From assembly GCA_028571685.1 (NCBI GenBank), contig CM053143.1, positions 196,857,829 to 196,921,828 on the forward strand: a DNA stretch of 64,000 nt, written 5' to 3'. Positions 12,010 through 23,834 of the stretch are shown here, one piece after another; positions within the stretch are counted from its first letter, which is position 1; every line of letters begins with the position of its first letter. This DNA comes from Heterohyrax brucei (lineage: Eukaryota > Chordata > Mammalia > Hyracoidea > Procaviidae). A program made the translations under genes and the position numbers. The notes below the pieces were generated by a model that was given only the letters and a program-made list of their open reading frames with translations, searched no databases and was not told where the DNA came from.

Positions 12010-12692
12010 GGTGACACACTCTAGTGAGTACTGTCTGGGACCTTGAAAGCTAGCAAGTAACTGTCTAAAAAGCACCAGTTGGTCTCAACCCAGCTGAAGC
12101 AAAACAGATTGAAGAATACCAAAGACATAAGGAAAATACAAGCCCAAGAGACAGAAAGGGTCTCATGACCCAGAGACTACACCAACACGAGACTGGAAAA
12201 ACTAGATGGTGCCTGGTTACCACCAATGACTCCCCTTACAGGAAACTCAACAGAGAGTCCCTGATGGAACAAGAGAAACGTAGGGTGCAGAATTTGAACT
12301 CTGCTAAAAAGACTAGACTTAACACTCTGACAGACCAGGGGGTCCTTGGAAGACATGACCCCCCGCCTCTGTTAGTCCAGAACCGAGACCACTCCAGTAG
12401 CCAGCTCCTCAGATCCTAACTGAGCTGGTCTATGGTAGTGGTAACGGGAGCACTTCTTGGCTCAGATAAACGTGGGAGACTGACTGGGCAGCTCCCGTTC
12501 AGAAGTGGGATGAGAAGAAAGAAGGGGACAGGAGCTGGTTTGAATGGAAACGGAAAATATGGGGTAGAGGGGAGGAGTGTGCTGTCACAGTGCAGGGGGA
12601 GCAGTGAGGGTCGCATAACAAAGTGTGTGTAAGTTTTGTGTGACAAACTGACCTGAATGATAAACTTTCACTTAAAACACAATAAAAGAAAG
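12010..12692 (+). mobile_element. L1 LINE 3' UTR fragment
   Basis: It matches, block by block, the L1 3' UTR at 61000-61686: AGTTGGTCTCAACCCAGCTG, a CTAGATGG block, GACAGGAGCTGG, and the end with CACAATAAAAG. It is severely 5'-truncated and contains no ORF2. It is diverged from the other copies, so it represents an older subfamily. Confidence 0.88.
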
Positions 12693-13204
12693 AAGAGGCG
12701 AGGCCGATAATACCCACCCTGCAAGTTGTTGTGATGGCACACAGAAACTGGTGGCGGGGGGTACCTGAGACTCTAGATGCCCCTCCACGTCCTGAGGGCC
12801 CTGCCTGTTCATGTTCAAGTCTCACACCACCTTCCAAACTTAGACAGAAATTCCCTTTTCCTGTTATATCCAGCTCAGACATCCTGGCCTCTGTCCCATT
12901 CACTTCTACCCTCCTACTCTACATCAAGCTAGCCCCTCCAGTCTGCTTACACATTCAGACTAGGGAGGAGGGCCCTGTGGTCTACTCGTGGAAAGAACTG
13001 GCCGTGCAAACCTTAGGAATAGCAGCAGAACACTTTCTGGTATAGTGCTGGAGGATGAGCCACTCGAATTGGAAGCCACGCAGAAGATGGACCCGAGGGA
13101 GAGCTGCCTCCCCCACGTAGAGTTGGCCTTAATGCAGCAGGTGGAGTCAAACTTCAGGGACCTTCATTTGCAGGTGTGTCGTGACTCAAAATGAGAATAA
13201 ACAG
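12693..13204. other. Intergenic, no recognised feature
   Basis: Unique-looking sequence between the L1 fragment and the RTE derivative. Open frames at 12731-13045 lack recognisable domains or splice signals. Confidence 0.45.
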
Positions 13205-13990
13205 CTGTAATTATGCCTTAATAATTGGGATGTGGAATGTGTAAATTATGAATCTAGAAAAACTGAAAATCATAAAAAATGAAATGGAATGAATAAACAT
13301 TGATATCCCAAGCTTTAGTGAGTTGAAATGGACTGATATTGGCCATTTTGAACCAGTCATGTGGTCTACTATTCTGCTATGGCAAACTGAAGAGAAATGG
13401 TGTTGCAGTTACCTTCAAAGATAACATTTCAAGATGCACCCCAAAGTACAATGCTGTCAGCAATAGGATAATACTCATACACTTACAAGGAAGACAAGTT
13501 AAGATGACTACTATTCAGATTTACACAACAACCACAAAGACCAAAGCTAAAGAAATGGAAATTTTTACCAACTTATGCAGTCTGAAATTGATCAAATATG
13601 CAATCAGGATGCATTGATTGTTACTAGTGACTGGAATGTAAAAGTTGGCAACAAAGACAGATCAGTATCTAGAAAATATGTCCTTGGTGATAGAAACAGT
13701 ATTGGATATTGCATTATAGAATTTTGCAAGATCAATGCCAAGACTTCATCTTACACGCTTTGGACATGTTATCAGGAGGGAGCAATTCTGGAGAAGCACA
13801 TCATACCGGGCAGAGTGTTGATAGAAGAGGAGAAAACCCTCAAGGAGATGAACTGATACCCTGGCTGCAACATTGGGCTCAAGTATAATAAGGATTGTGG
13901 GGGTGGGACAGGACCTGTCGGTGTTTTGTTCTGTTGTACGTACAGGGTCACTACGAGTTGGAACCAACTCAACAATGCCTAACAGCAACA
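13205..13990 (+). mobile_element. RTE/BovB-type LINE, internally deleted (endonuclease joined to 3' end)
   Basis: 13225-13735 reads as the RTE endonuclease domain: GMWNV-like text, SELKWTDIGHF near 13318-13350, and a DWNVKVGNKD motif at about 13628-13657. At about 13737 it jumps to the extreme 3' part of the element (RLHTLWTC-like text), followed by the 3' end shared with AfroSINE (AGGGTCACTACGAGTTGGAA) and a CAGCAACA tail near 13990. The reverse transcriptase domain is missing. The deletion is a direct sequence observation; the mechanism is unknown. Confidence 0.88.
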
Positions 13991-14102
13991 TTAGACAAAT
14001 ATTAAATTTATAAAACCTCTGCAGTGCTAGGCTCTGGGCCTGATCTAGACTTCACACTCAGTCAGATGCGTCTGCCCTCACTAACATCATTACTATTCTT
14101 AC

Positions 14103-14584
14103 CAACACCTCCACCACAGTGCTATCACCATCAGCATTGCTGCCACCATCACCACCACCCCCAGTATCATCCTCAGCATCCTCACCGCCACCACCACCAC
14201 CGTCATTACCACCACCTCCAATATTATCACCACCACCACCACCACCACCACCATTACCATCAACTCCGCCACTGTCACCACCACCTCCAATATCGTCCTC
14301 AGCATCATCAACACCACCATTGTCGTTATCATCACCTCCAACATTAACATCACCACCACCGCCACCACCACGACCACCACGCCCAATATCATCCTCAGCA
14401 TCATCACCACCATCACCACCACCACCAACACGACCACCACCACTGCCACCACCACCACCACCACCACCACCATCACCACCACCACCACCAACACCAACAC
14501 CAACACCACCACCAACACCACTACCACCACCACCACCACCACCACCAACACCACCACCAACACCACCAACACCTCCAATGTCAT
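14103..14584 (+). repeat. ACC/CAC trinucleotide array with higher-order units
   Basis: Almost 480 bases dominated by CCA/CAC triplets. Non-triplet markers of the type CCAATATCATCCTCAGCATC recur near 14161, 14287 and 14383, so the array also grew in units of roughly 95-125 bases. The proline-rich, valine-rich or glycine-rich open frames across it on both strands reflect the triplet and are not genes. On the minus strand the GGT repeats could form G-quadruplexes. Confidence 0.95.
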
Positions 14585-14592
14585 CATTATTA

Positions 14593-14770
14593 TCATTGCT
14601 GGCCTTAGAGTCAGACAGACTGAGTTTGAATCCAGTTTCCAACACTCACTATCTGTGTGTCTTTGGGCAAATGTTTAGCCTTCTTTAGTATCAGTTTCTT
14701 GTCTGTAACCCAGAAATCATACCAGCTACCTTCTATGGTTGCTGAGATAATTAAAGAAATAGATAGCACA
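14593..14770 (+). mobile_element. MIR SINE
   Basis: The core reads like MIR: GGCCTTAGAGTCAGACAGAC, then TTTGAATCCAGTTTCC, then a CTGTGTGTCTTTGGGCAA block, then the CAGTTTCTTGTCTGTAA segment. This tRNA-derived SINE is old and shared by all mammals. Confidence 0.88.
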
Positions 14771-16295
14771 CAGGAAGTGCACAGAAAGCGTAGGCCCCTC
14801 CCCTCCGTGCCAAGGAAGCGCTGCCCGGCTCAGTGAAGCTGACCATGCATTCTTCCTTTCAGCGCTGCTGTGATAACCCAGGGAGATAATGTGTGGAAAT
14901 TGGAGTGCTATTAAGATGTTCGTCACGTTAATTACTAGTTAAAACTTAGGATTGCAAGGAAAGAGGCACAGCAAGTGGTGAGGAAGTATCGCCTTGTTTC
15001 AAGAGGGTCTTGTAGGGATGTGAAGTGAAAAAGTAGAATTGACTGAGAGTCAGAATTGTGTGTCAGCTGGACCGTGAGGCAGAGGATGAGCCGGTCCAGC
15101 CAGCTTCCCAGCCCCACCTCCCCACTTAAGGGTCCTTGCCTGCCTTCTGTCTATCGGGGGGTGAACATCGAGGATGCGTGTTTTGGAGGCAGGAAGACAC
15201 TGCAGCCCCTGCTCCGAAGTGTTCACAGTCTAGTGAGTGAGGTAGTTAGAAAGCAAGTTCTACGTAAGAGTCAGCCCCTCCCTCAAAGACATCCTCCAGG
15301 AAGTAACCTGTATCAGAGGGTGTCACCCCTAGTCTTGGGTTCACCCCCATAGCCTCTCCAGGCTGCGTGCTCCTCGAAGTCAAAGATACCATCATGTTTC
15401 CCTTGCAACCCCAGCACTAAAGACAGGACCTGACCCTGGAGAGATGAGGGACGAGGGAGGCTCTGATTGCATTTTCTTAATAAAATCTGGCTCTGAGCAG
15501 TTAGGGGCCAGGTGTGAGTTACCCAGCCTAAAAGTTCTCTATCCATCTGGGGCTTTGCAAATGGCAAGGAGAGGAGTTTTACATCTTTTTAGGCAGCTTT
15601 CATGAAAGTCATGGTTCTGGAGTCTGGGGAGAGGGTCTTCCCTGCCCCACTCTGCAGACACCTGGACAGTTCTCCTCCTCTCCCTGCCTACGGCAGAGGG
15701 AGGCCAGGGCTGCCCAGCTCGCTTGTCAGAGAACCATGTCAGCAAATGTCCTTTAAAATCACAGAGCTGACCCTTTCCCAGGCCAGCCTCCGGACAGCAG
15801 AGTCTTTGTCTGTGCAGGGGAGTCTGAAGCAGTGACTCTCAGCCCAGCCAGTGGAGGCCAGGCCTGCCTGAGGACTTGGGCGGACTGGTCTAGGGGCCCA
15901 GGATTAACACTCACGAAGGCTCCCAAGTGGCTCTGAGGAGCAGTCAGCTGAGAAGCATGGGCCCAGGGGTCCTGGGGTGATATAATTAAAGGCAGAAGTG
16001 GGAGAGGCTGCCCCTTCCTTAACGTGCCTTTGAAACATGGAAACAAGAAAAGTTGATTTATAATCAATTGGCTGAGACGTGATTTGGTCTCGCCTTCCCC
16101 TTAAAGCTTCTTTCTGCAAACCACACAAGAAGCTCAGAGCAGACCCAGCTGAGTCCTCCCTTCTCTGCCACACCCAGCACCTCTGGGCCAACACTGAGCT
16201 AGTGGACAGACTCTGAGTGATCCACCTGCAAATACTGTAGAAAGAGACTGGGTTGTTCTTACTTTTCATTCCAACAGCAGTGGTGTGAGACAGTT
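14771..16295. other. Intergenic, no recognised feature
   Basis: Unique-looking, moderately GC-rich sequence. Small open frames (for example 15056-15352 and 15602-15835) show no recognisable domains, and no splice-supported exon was found. Confidence 0.4.
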
Positions 16296-16462
16296 AGGAG
16301 CACCGCTCAGGACACACATGACTCGGATATGAGCTTCCTGACCTTGAGCAAGTCTGTCGCAAGCACTTGTGCCTCATTTCTTCATCTGAGAGAGGGAGGT
16401 AGGGTGGCACTACCACCAGGGTGGTTGTAAGAGTGAACTGAGAACGGCAGCCAGCGCCATGC
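16296..16462 (+). mobile_element. MIR SINE, degraded
   Basis: MIR-like order of blocks: GACCTTGAGCAAGTC, then GTGCCTCATTTCTTCATCTG, then a GGTTGTAAGAGTGAACTGAG block matching the 3' half of MIR. Confidence 0.75.
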
Positions 16463-16474
16463 ACTTTCATTAGA

Positions 16475-16768
16475 GATACGGCGGGAGGATGGTGGTGTTG
16501 GTGGAGGGGGACGAGGGTGGTGACTGTAACGACAACGATGGCAGTGCTGGTGGTGGTGGTGATGGTGACGAAGGCAGCGACAAAGGTGATGCTGGTGGTG
16601 GTGACGTTGGCACTGAGGCTGGGATGAGGACGATGGTAGTGAGGGGCTGGTGACAGTGGAGGCGATGACGACGCTGATGGCAGGGGTGAGGATGGTGACG
16701 GTGACAGCAGGGATGGTGGCGATGGTGTGATGGCAAGGGCGATGACAATGAGAGTGGTGTGGATGTCA
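16475..16768 (+). repeat. GGT/GAT-rich imperfect trinucleotide array
   Basis: Imperfect GGTGGTGATGGTGACGA-type units. In composition it is the inverse complement of the ACC array 1.9 kb upstream. Serine/proline-rich frames on the minus strand here are low-complexity artefacts. Confidence 0.88.
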
Positions 16769-16964
16769 TTTCTTGGAGGCAACCATTGGTGCGTTATCCG
16801 TGGAAGGTGTATGTTCTTCTCTGTTTTGGTTTGATTTTGGCTGTTTGTTTCCTTGAAAAAGAAAGAGGGTAAAACATTAAGACCCAAATGTAAATGAAGA
16901 ATAGAGAACTAGTGTGAAGATCTTCAAACTCAAGAAGGCATTGTGTCTGTCCAGGAAAAGTGCC

Positions 16965-17470
16965 CTTCATTTATCAAATATTTACTGAACATGCCACGTG
17001 CTGGGCTGGGTGCAGGCACTCCAACAGAGCCACACGTGAGGCACCATTCCTACCTGCTCAGAGTCAGACCCGGCTCAGATGGTACATGGAAATGGACCTG
17101 TTTCTTCTGTAACTGCCCTGAGGAAGTGCATGAGCGTTGATAGAATGGGGACTCTGGGACGCTTCCAGAGGAAGTGACAATTCAGCTAAGACATGAAAGG
17201 TGAGTAGAAGTCATTCACATATTAGGAGGAAGAAATATTCTGGGCACAGGGAACAGTGTACGTATAGTGCCTGAGGCAGACAGACATGGCTACTTACAGG
17301 ACAGTGATGAAGCTAGTGTCCCTGGTGGACGTCGATCATAGGAAGGATTGAGGGACGGGGTCAACGACACAGACAGGAGTGGCCACTCCACCCCACGGGA
17401 CTCTGCATTTGTCTCTAAGGGCAGTGGGTGGCTGCTGCACAGCTCTGAGGCAGGGACACGGCCCTAGCAT
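16965..17470 (+). mobile_element. L2 LINE 3' fragment
   Basis: L2 hallmarks in order: ATCAAATATTTACTGAACATG, then a GTGCTGGGCTGGGTGCAGGCA block, then ACAATTCAGCTAAGACATGA, then a GGGCACAGGGAACAGTGTA block and GCCTGAGGCAGACAGACATGG. Ancient and strongly diverged. Confidence 0.78.
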
Positions 17471-17630
17471 CTCTTCACTCAGTCTGCTGCCTGGATAGTC
17501 AGCTGCAGGGTCCCGAGCGGAAGCAAGAAGGGGAAGCCACAGTGTACTGGTGTCCTAGGGCTGCCCTAACAAAGTGCCATGAAGTAGATAGCTTGAAACA
17601 AAAAAATATATTCTGTGACTGTTGGAGGCT

Positions 17631-18970
17631 GCTGTTGTTTTTATGTTCTGTGGAGTCAGTCCCAACTCATAGCGACCCTGAGTAGAGCAGAGGAAGTGCC
17701 ACGAGGCCCTCAGTTGCCCTCACAGTTGCCGCTATGTCTGAGCCCACTGTGGCACTCACTGCATCGGTCCAACTCTCTGAGGGTCTTCCTGTTCCTCTGA
17801 CCCCCTCCTTCACCAGGCATGATGTCTTTCTCGAGAGGCTGATCCGTCCTGATAACATGTCTGAAGTATGTGAGACGCAGTCTCCTCATCTTTGCTTCCG
17901 AGGAGCGTTCTAGCTATCCTTCTCCCAACACAGACCTGTTGATTCTCGGGCAGTCCCTGGTGTGCTCTGCAGCCCTCCCAACACCGTCATTCAGACATGT
18001 CAGCCCTTCAGGCTTCCGTTTTCCTTGTCCAGGCTTTGCATGTAGAGAAGCCAACTGAAGACACTGTGGGCTGGGTCAGGTGCAGCCTAGTCTTCAAAGT
18101 GTCGTCTTTGCTTTTGAACCCTTTAAGGAGATATTTTGCAGCAGATTTGCCCATTGCAGTGTGTCCTTGGATTCCCCAACTGCTGCTTCCATGAGTGTTG
18201 ATTATGGATACAAGTAGACTGCAATCCTTAATCGTTTCTGTCTCCTCCATTTATCAAGATGTTGTTTACTAATCTAGAGGTGAAGATTTTTGTTTTCTTT
18301 ATCTTGAAGTTTAAACCATACTGAAGGCTGTGGTCTTCAATCTTCATCAAGAACTGCTTCAAGTCTTCTTTGCTTTCAGCAAGCAAGACTGTGACACCTG
18401 CATAACCCATGAGTCTGTCTCTGATCCTGGTGCCCTGTTCTTCCTTGTATAGTCTAGCTTCTCAGGGTATTTGCTCAGGATACAGAATGAATACATAACG
18501 TGAAAGGGTACAACCCTGACACTCTTTTTTCTTGGTTTTAAACCCCAGAGTGTCCCCTTGTTCTTCTCAAATGAGTGCCTCTTGCCCCACGTACAGGTTC
18601 CCCATGAGCGCAAATAAGTTCTCTGGAATTCCCATTCTTCTTGATGTCATCCATAATTTGTTAATGGTCCACACAGTCAAATGCCTTTCCACAGTCAGTA
18701 AAACACAGGTAACCGTCTTTCTGGTGTTCTCTGCTTTCAGCCAAGATTCCCCTGCCATCAGCAATGACACCCCCGATTCCATCCTCTTCTGAATCTGATG
18801 TCCGTGTACCTTCATATCTGCGCCTATTCCAAAGAAAGGCGACCCAAAGGAAGGCAGATATTGTCAAGCAGTATCATTAATACCACACGCAAGCAAAATT
18901 TTTGCCAAGATAATTCAAAAACAGCTGCAGCCGTTCATTGACAACAACTGCCAGAAATTCAAGCTGGCTT
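17631..18970 (-). mobile_element. RTE/BovB-type LINE, 5'-truncated, minus strand
   Basis: The 3' end lies at the left (GCTGTTGTTTTTATGTTCTG, then CCCAACTCATAGCGACCCTG, the AfroSINE-shared tail). The minus strand encodes reverse transcriptase pieces, including GYAGVTVLLAESKEDLKQ (18410 downward), which corresponds to the region after the catalytic Asp pair, and VERHLTVWTINKLWM upstream of it. The 5' truncation is within the RT domain near 18960. TGGAGGCTG occurs on both sides (17623-17631 and 18972-18980) and may be the target duplication. Frameshifts make it non-functional. Confidence 0.9.
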
Positions 18971-19204
18971 CTGGAGGCTGGGGTTCTGAGTTCAGGGTGC
19001 TGGTGGGGCCAAGCTGTCTCTGTCCATTCTAAGGGAAGTGTCTTCCTGGTCTCCTCCAACTTCTAGTGGCCCTGGGTGGCCCCTAGCTTGTGGATCACTA
19101 CAGTCTCAGCTTCGTCATCACAATGGCAGCCTTCCTTCTATCCCTCTGTGTCTCCCCTCCTCTTTTATATGGATGCAATTGAAGTAGGACTAGGGTTCAC
19201 CCTA

Positions 19205-19376
19205 CTCTAGTGGAAGACCCTGGTGGCATAGTGGTGAAGTACTATGGCTGCTAACCAAAAGATTAGCAGTTTGAATCCACCAGGTGCTCCTTAGAAACTC
19301 TGTGGGGCAGTTCTACTCTGTTGTATAGGGTCGCTATGAGCTTGAATTGACTTGACAACAGAGTTTTGGTTGGTTC
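19205..19376 (+). mobile_element. AfroSINE
   Basis: Near-canonical afrotherian tRNA-derived SINE: ACCCTGGTGGCATAGTGGTG (A box region), GGCTGCTAACCAAAAGATTA, GTTTGAATCCACCAGGTGCT (B box region), then GGGGCAGTTCTACTCTGTTG and GGGTCGCTATGAGCTTGAAT near the 3' end, with a TTGGTTGGT tail. It sits inside the MLT1-type LTR. It is the clearest marker in the window for an afrotherian genome. Confidence 0.96.
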
Positions 19377-19479
19377 TACTCCACTGTGACTCATGTTAAC
19401 CCAACTGATAATACCTTTAGAGACCCTATTCCAAACAAAGTCAGGTTCCCAGGAGTGGGGGAACATGACTTACTTCATG

Positions 19480-22400
19480 GTACCTGGGGTGCTGTGAGCA
19501 TCACCAGTGAACTTGAAAGAACAAATTATGTAATCATAGCACTCCGGGGGCAACTGGGATGGGGAGGGGAAGAAGCTGATGGTGACAGAACACTTGCTGT
19601 GTGTTAAGGTTGGCCCGTGTGGCAGAGGAAGCTAGCCCGGAGCTGCTCTCTCCCTGAGACACAGCTGACAGCACCCACCCACAGGGGCAGTGCCAGGGGA
19701 CCTCTCCTACTGTGTTTCAGGGCTTCTCCTGGTGCTTCATGACAGCAGGAGAACAGGGTGGTGTCCGTCCTGTCTGGGGCCATTTTGTGACGTGCCTGGC
19801 TCCCTGGGGCCTGGAGCCTTTCTTTCCGTTGTCACTGCACAGGCGTCTCCTGGCCTTGACCGACAGATGCTCACTGTGCTCACATGGCTTGCCTGCTGCC
19901 AGCACCGCCTTGCCACCTACTGATTTATGGGACCTGGAGGCTGGGTGACCGCTAATGACCTCTGCAGATCAAGACTGGTTGGTGCAGCTGATTGCTGGGG
20001 CAGTCAGTAAGGACATGTCCGTCTGTGGCTAGGCCTGTGTTTTCCAGAGCCAAGGATGAACTCTGCTGCAGTCCTCAGAGGAGCGCAGGGACTAGAGCCT
20101 CAGACTCAGCACTGCCGGGTCTGACAGCCCCAGATCTTTACTCTTTCTGGAAGGATCACTTATAATTTGCTGCATGTTATAGTTAATAAGCATAGCTTCT
20201 AAAGGTAATTATTAAAAATGTCTATCATTCACAGCCCCATTTGGCTGAGCAGGGTGGTGTGAGTGAGGCAGCCTTCACAGAGGCTGTCGGGGGTGGGATC
20301 AGAGGAGAGACCTGCCCTGAGCCCATTTCCTCATCTGTAACACGGGGTGAAGAAGACAGTTGTTGTAGGACGAGAGGCTAACTCTGAGCCCGTTTCTTTG
20401 TCTATAACACAGGGTGAAAACACAGAAATCGCAGGATGAGAGATTTATACCAAATGCAATGAGTGTCTGGGAGAGCAGACACAACGCTGTCCTCGTTAGC
20501 TGCCCACAAGTTGGACCCCACGCATCATGGGTGGAAAGGTTGCCTGGCTCTGCGTCATCAAGGTGACACGATGTGAATCAGCCCACTGTGGTCCACAGTA
20601 TTCTCACAGGCTGACTTCTAGAAGCAGATCACCAAGTATTTCTTCTTGTCTCTCTCAGTTTGGAATTGCCACTGAAACTGCCCCACTGATCGGCAAGTGG
20701 GGGCTGAGCATGGGGTACACGGGCCAGAGAAGGAGCCTGAGTCCCCCCACTGCCATCATCATCCCCCACGGAAGGTGAGGATTCTGTCATGAGTTGCCAA
20801 TGTCCCCACAAACACCGTGTGGGGATTCAGAAGCCCTGGGGCCACTGTCCTTTGGCCACACCTCGGTGGAGGTCAGGGTAACTCTGAAACCAACCAAAAG
20901 CCCTGCCACCCCCTCAGTGAGGCTCCTGGAAGGGCACCTTCAGGGATGCATGGAACTGTGAGGCCAGTACTGATTGTCTGGCACACCTCGTATCAGTTGC
21001 AGCAGAGCTCAAAGCAAGAGCAGGCCTTCCTCATGGCCACCTCAGCGTGGCTCTGCTTGCTAGGCAGAGTGCACCTGTCCTGGGGACTCATGGCCCCCTG
21101 ACCAGGCAGGGACTTCCATGCTCAGGCTGCCAGTCCACCCTCAGTTGGGGACACCCACACCATAGCCATGTTTTTGCCCACACGACCCTATCTGGCTTCT
21201 GTTACTGCAGCTGAGACACACAACCTGTGCAGTAGGATTCAGTAGACGGCGCTGCTCTAGGTACCTTGTACTCCCAACAGCTGTGTGAATATGGCCCCAT
21301 AGGCACTCTCCAGAAGAAGAGGAGAGGGAGCGAATGCGGGGCTTCCAGAATGTACCAGGCACTGAGAGGGAAGAGCAATTCCAGCAGTGATGAAACTTAT
21401 CTCCATCCTTCAGACCCAATCTTCACTTGGTGGTGGTTCCTCCTGGTAACTGTTGCCTCATGGCGGCGAGAAGGCTGCTGTGGCTCAGTCTTCACACCGC
21501 TGTCCTGGGAAGGGGGAGGCAAGCTCTTCCTAGGCGTTTTGTATCTCATCAAACAGATCTGACCATAACTTTGCTTGTGGCCATCCTGCCCAAGAGCCAA
21601 TATCATCCTTTCAAATCTCTAGGCTGCAAGTGACAAAAGAGAAAGGGACCAGGAATGACCAATAAATTGTGTTTTTCCCCAACACAGGAGAAGACACATA
21701 ATGGTATGGAAAAAAGTGCTGTATCCGAGAAGGATGGGAGCCAGGGATGGCAGGGCTAAAAGGTGAGCAGGTGAGTGAGGAAACTGCTGACAGCTGGGAC
21801 CACGTGGGCCTGGAGCACAGTGGGGCCACTGTGTCTCCCACGGCTGGGGGCAGAGGTGGAGGCAGCGAGAGGGTGGCATCGCCCACCTTGTGAAACGGAG
21901 ACAGTGTTCAGGCATAGAACTCAGAGTCAGTCCTTTCCGACTTGCTCACCAACTCAAGGCAGCAAACAGACAGCTGAGTCTAAACAAGAATCCTTAGAAA
22001 CACAGAAGAATTTATTCAGCTGGAGAAATACACTCTGAGACCGCACTACATCCAATTTTTGATTTGACAAAAGCGGATTTTCTTTGCATTTCTGTATGCA
22101 TAAGCAAATTCCAGGCTACATCAACTTACAGACTCAGCCACGTAAAACAAGCTCAGGGCCTGTCTAAGTGGGATCAGTTACCAATCCCCGTAACACTGTG
22201 CTCCCCGCACACTCCTAACATGTGCAGAAGGAGAGGGGCCTTTCCGCACTTCCCTTGGACGAGATCTGTTGGCTCTGTGGGTGAGACCATAGCATGCGTA
22301 CATACCTGTTGAAAAATTCAAATCAGAAAAATGAATTTTAACTGATACATGCTTATTACAGAAAGAAAAAAAACCAGAGAAAAGCTGGTAAAAGAAAACA

Positions 22401-22489
22401 CTGAAAGCCATACAAAATCAGATAACACTGTGGTCCATTTTTTTATCCCCATGTTCATGATCTTAATCGATAGCTAATTTTTTAAAGAT
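19480..22489. other. Intergenic, mostly unrecognised
   Basis: About 3 kb of unique-looking sequence. The only structure seen is a roughly 66-bp tandem duplication at 20316-20450. Small open frames show no recognisable domains, and no exon with convincing splice sites was found. Confidence 0.4.
20316..20450 (+). repeat. Tandem duplication, about 66 bp x 2
   Basis: The segment starting CTGAGCCCATTTCCTCATCT repeats as CTGAGCCCGTTTCTTTGTCT at about 20383, and both copies continue through AACACGGGGTGAA / AACACAGGGTGAA and GGACGAGAGG / GGATGAGAGA. The content resembles the 3' half of a MIR element, so an old MIR fragment seems to have been duplicated. Confidence 0.75.
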
Positions 22490-22960
22490 GTCTTTTATCT
22501 TTTATGACAGTTTTAGGCTTGCGGAAGAATGGTGCTGAAACCGCAGCTTCCTTGTGCCCCTCCCCGCGCCCCGTTCTGCTGTCCTTACGTCGTGCCTTCC
22601 CGTTCGTTACAACTGACGAAAGGACACTGATGAATCTTTACTCCCTAAGTCTGCTGTTTACAGGAGGGTTCACCCTCTACCGTGTGCACGCCTACGGGCT
22701 TTGAGAAATGCATGACATTCCGTTTTTAGGCTGCTTTGTCATCTAATCTCACCCTGCAGGCGTTTTCCCAGTGCTAACACCGTCTTCCTGAAGTTCACTT
22801 CTGTGGCTGCCACACCAAGCTTCCCGGACCACCCTCTGTCAGAAGGGGTGAACTGCTTCCATTTTTTTCTGACTGTCACTGTGTAAATCTTTATCTTTAT
22901 AGCATAACTAATTTTTGAGATCAGTTCTCAGAAACAGAATTTCTATCTTAGAGAGAATGA
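22490..22960. mobile_element. Old L1 fragment (L1M-type)
   Basis: Order of blocks as in old mammalian L1: GACAGTTTTAGGCTTGCGGA, GTTACAACTGACGAAAGGAC, GGAGGGTTCACCCTCTACCG, then GAGAAATGCATGACATTCC. It is highly diverged. Orientation is probably minus but not certain. Confidence 0.55.
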
Positions 22961-23834
22961 ACATTTTTCAGGCAATTGGTACCTATTTCTAGCTCAGAAA
23001 TTCACACACAAAAAGCTATTTAAAGACAGACGAGACAGTAAGCAGGAAAGCCTTCATTTCTATCTTCTTCCTCGGAAGCCTGTGGGTTTGGTCATGAGGC
23101 CTGTGGATGATTTATTGCCTTATTTTTAAATACGATCAATACACCCAGGAGGCCCAAGGTGATGAGATTCAGAGGGGCTCCTACTCCCAAACAAATCCAT
23201 CAATCAGACCTCAGTGTTAAGAACAGCAAAAGTGAAAACGGCCTCCATGAATCTTGATATTGAAACACGTATTAGGACATTTTGAGAAAACGTTTTATCT
23301 TTTCCCACATTTTCTGTGCCCAGTAAGATCAGGAAGCTCGTGGAAATCAGGTCGAGGTTCCTGTGTCTCACGGTCCTGCCCTTTCCTTACCACACACCTG
23401 CACAATGACGCCCAGCTCTGACTCAGAAATCACTCCTGTGCTCCAGGAAGTGTCGCAGGCTCAGGGATGTGGCCTCTGCCCCAAGGAGTGATCACCAGCT
23501 CCTTTGGTTGCTGTTGGCTGTTATCGGGGCCTCCTGCCCTGGAGGTGGGAGCCAGCACCCCTAGTTTACTGACAGGAAAGCAAAGAAGGGAGCGGTAACC
23601 TGTAACTCAGTGATCTGCCCAAGTCCCGCAGCCAGGGCGCTCCGGACTTCACGCGATGTCTCTCATACAAGGACAGGCCGGCGCCCTCAGAAGCATGGGG
23701 AGCGGCTGTTTCAAAGCCCTCTGTTCGCTGATCCTGGCTTGTTTTCTCGGTGACTACCACACCCCTGAAGCAGGCCAGTTCTCCTCCATCCCTTTTCTAA
23801 AGTCGCAGTCCCTCTCACTCACTCATCCACTGGC
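22961..23834. other. Intergenic, no recognised feature
   Basis: Unique-looking sequence. An open frame at 23656-24138 runs into the SINE described next and is not supported as a gene. Confidence 0.4.

Larger units (their letters stand above)
17543..19470 (-). mobile_element. MLT1-type MaLR LTR, split by two later insertions
   Basis: On the + strand it reads as a reversed MLT1 LTR: TGTCCTAGGGCTGCCCTAAC at 17551, TGGAGGCTGGGGTTCTGAG at 18972, TTCCTGGTCTCCTCCAACTT, CCTTCTATCCCTCTGTGTCTC, CCTCTTTTATATGG, and GAGACCCTATTCCAAACAAAG at about 19420. The RTE (17631-18970) and the AfroSINE (19205-19376) interrupt it, and LTR sequence continues after each. The pieces are about 88, 235 and 95 bases. Confidence 0.82.

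Noticed and set aside
14058-14688. Long proline-rich, valine-rich and glycine-rich open frames
   Set aside because: They are translations of the ACC triplet array on both strands; no start context, domain or splice evidence.
16470-16887. Ser/Pro- and His-rich minus-strand frames
   Set aside because: Product of the GGT/GAT triplet array.
19205-19280. Possible functional tRNA gene
   Set aside because: The A-box and B-box-like segments belong to the tRNA-derived head of an AfroSINE; the sequence continues into the SINE body and cannot fold as a complete cloverleaf with a proper acceptor end.
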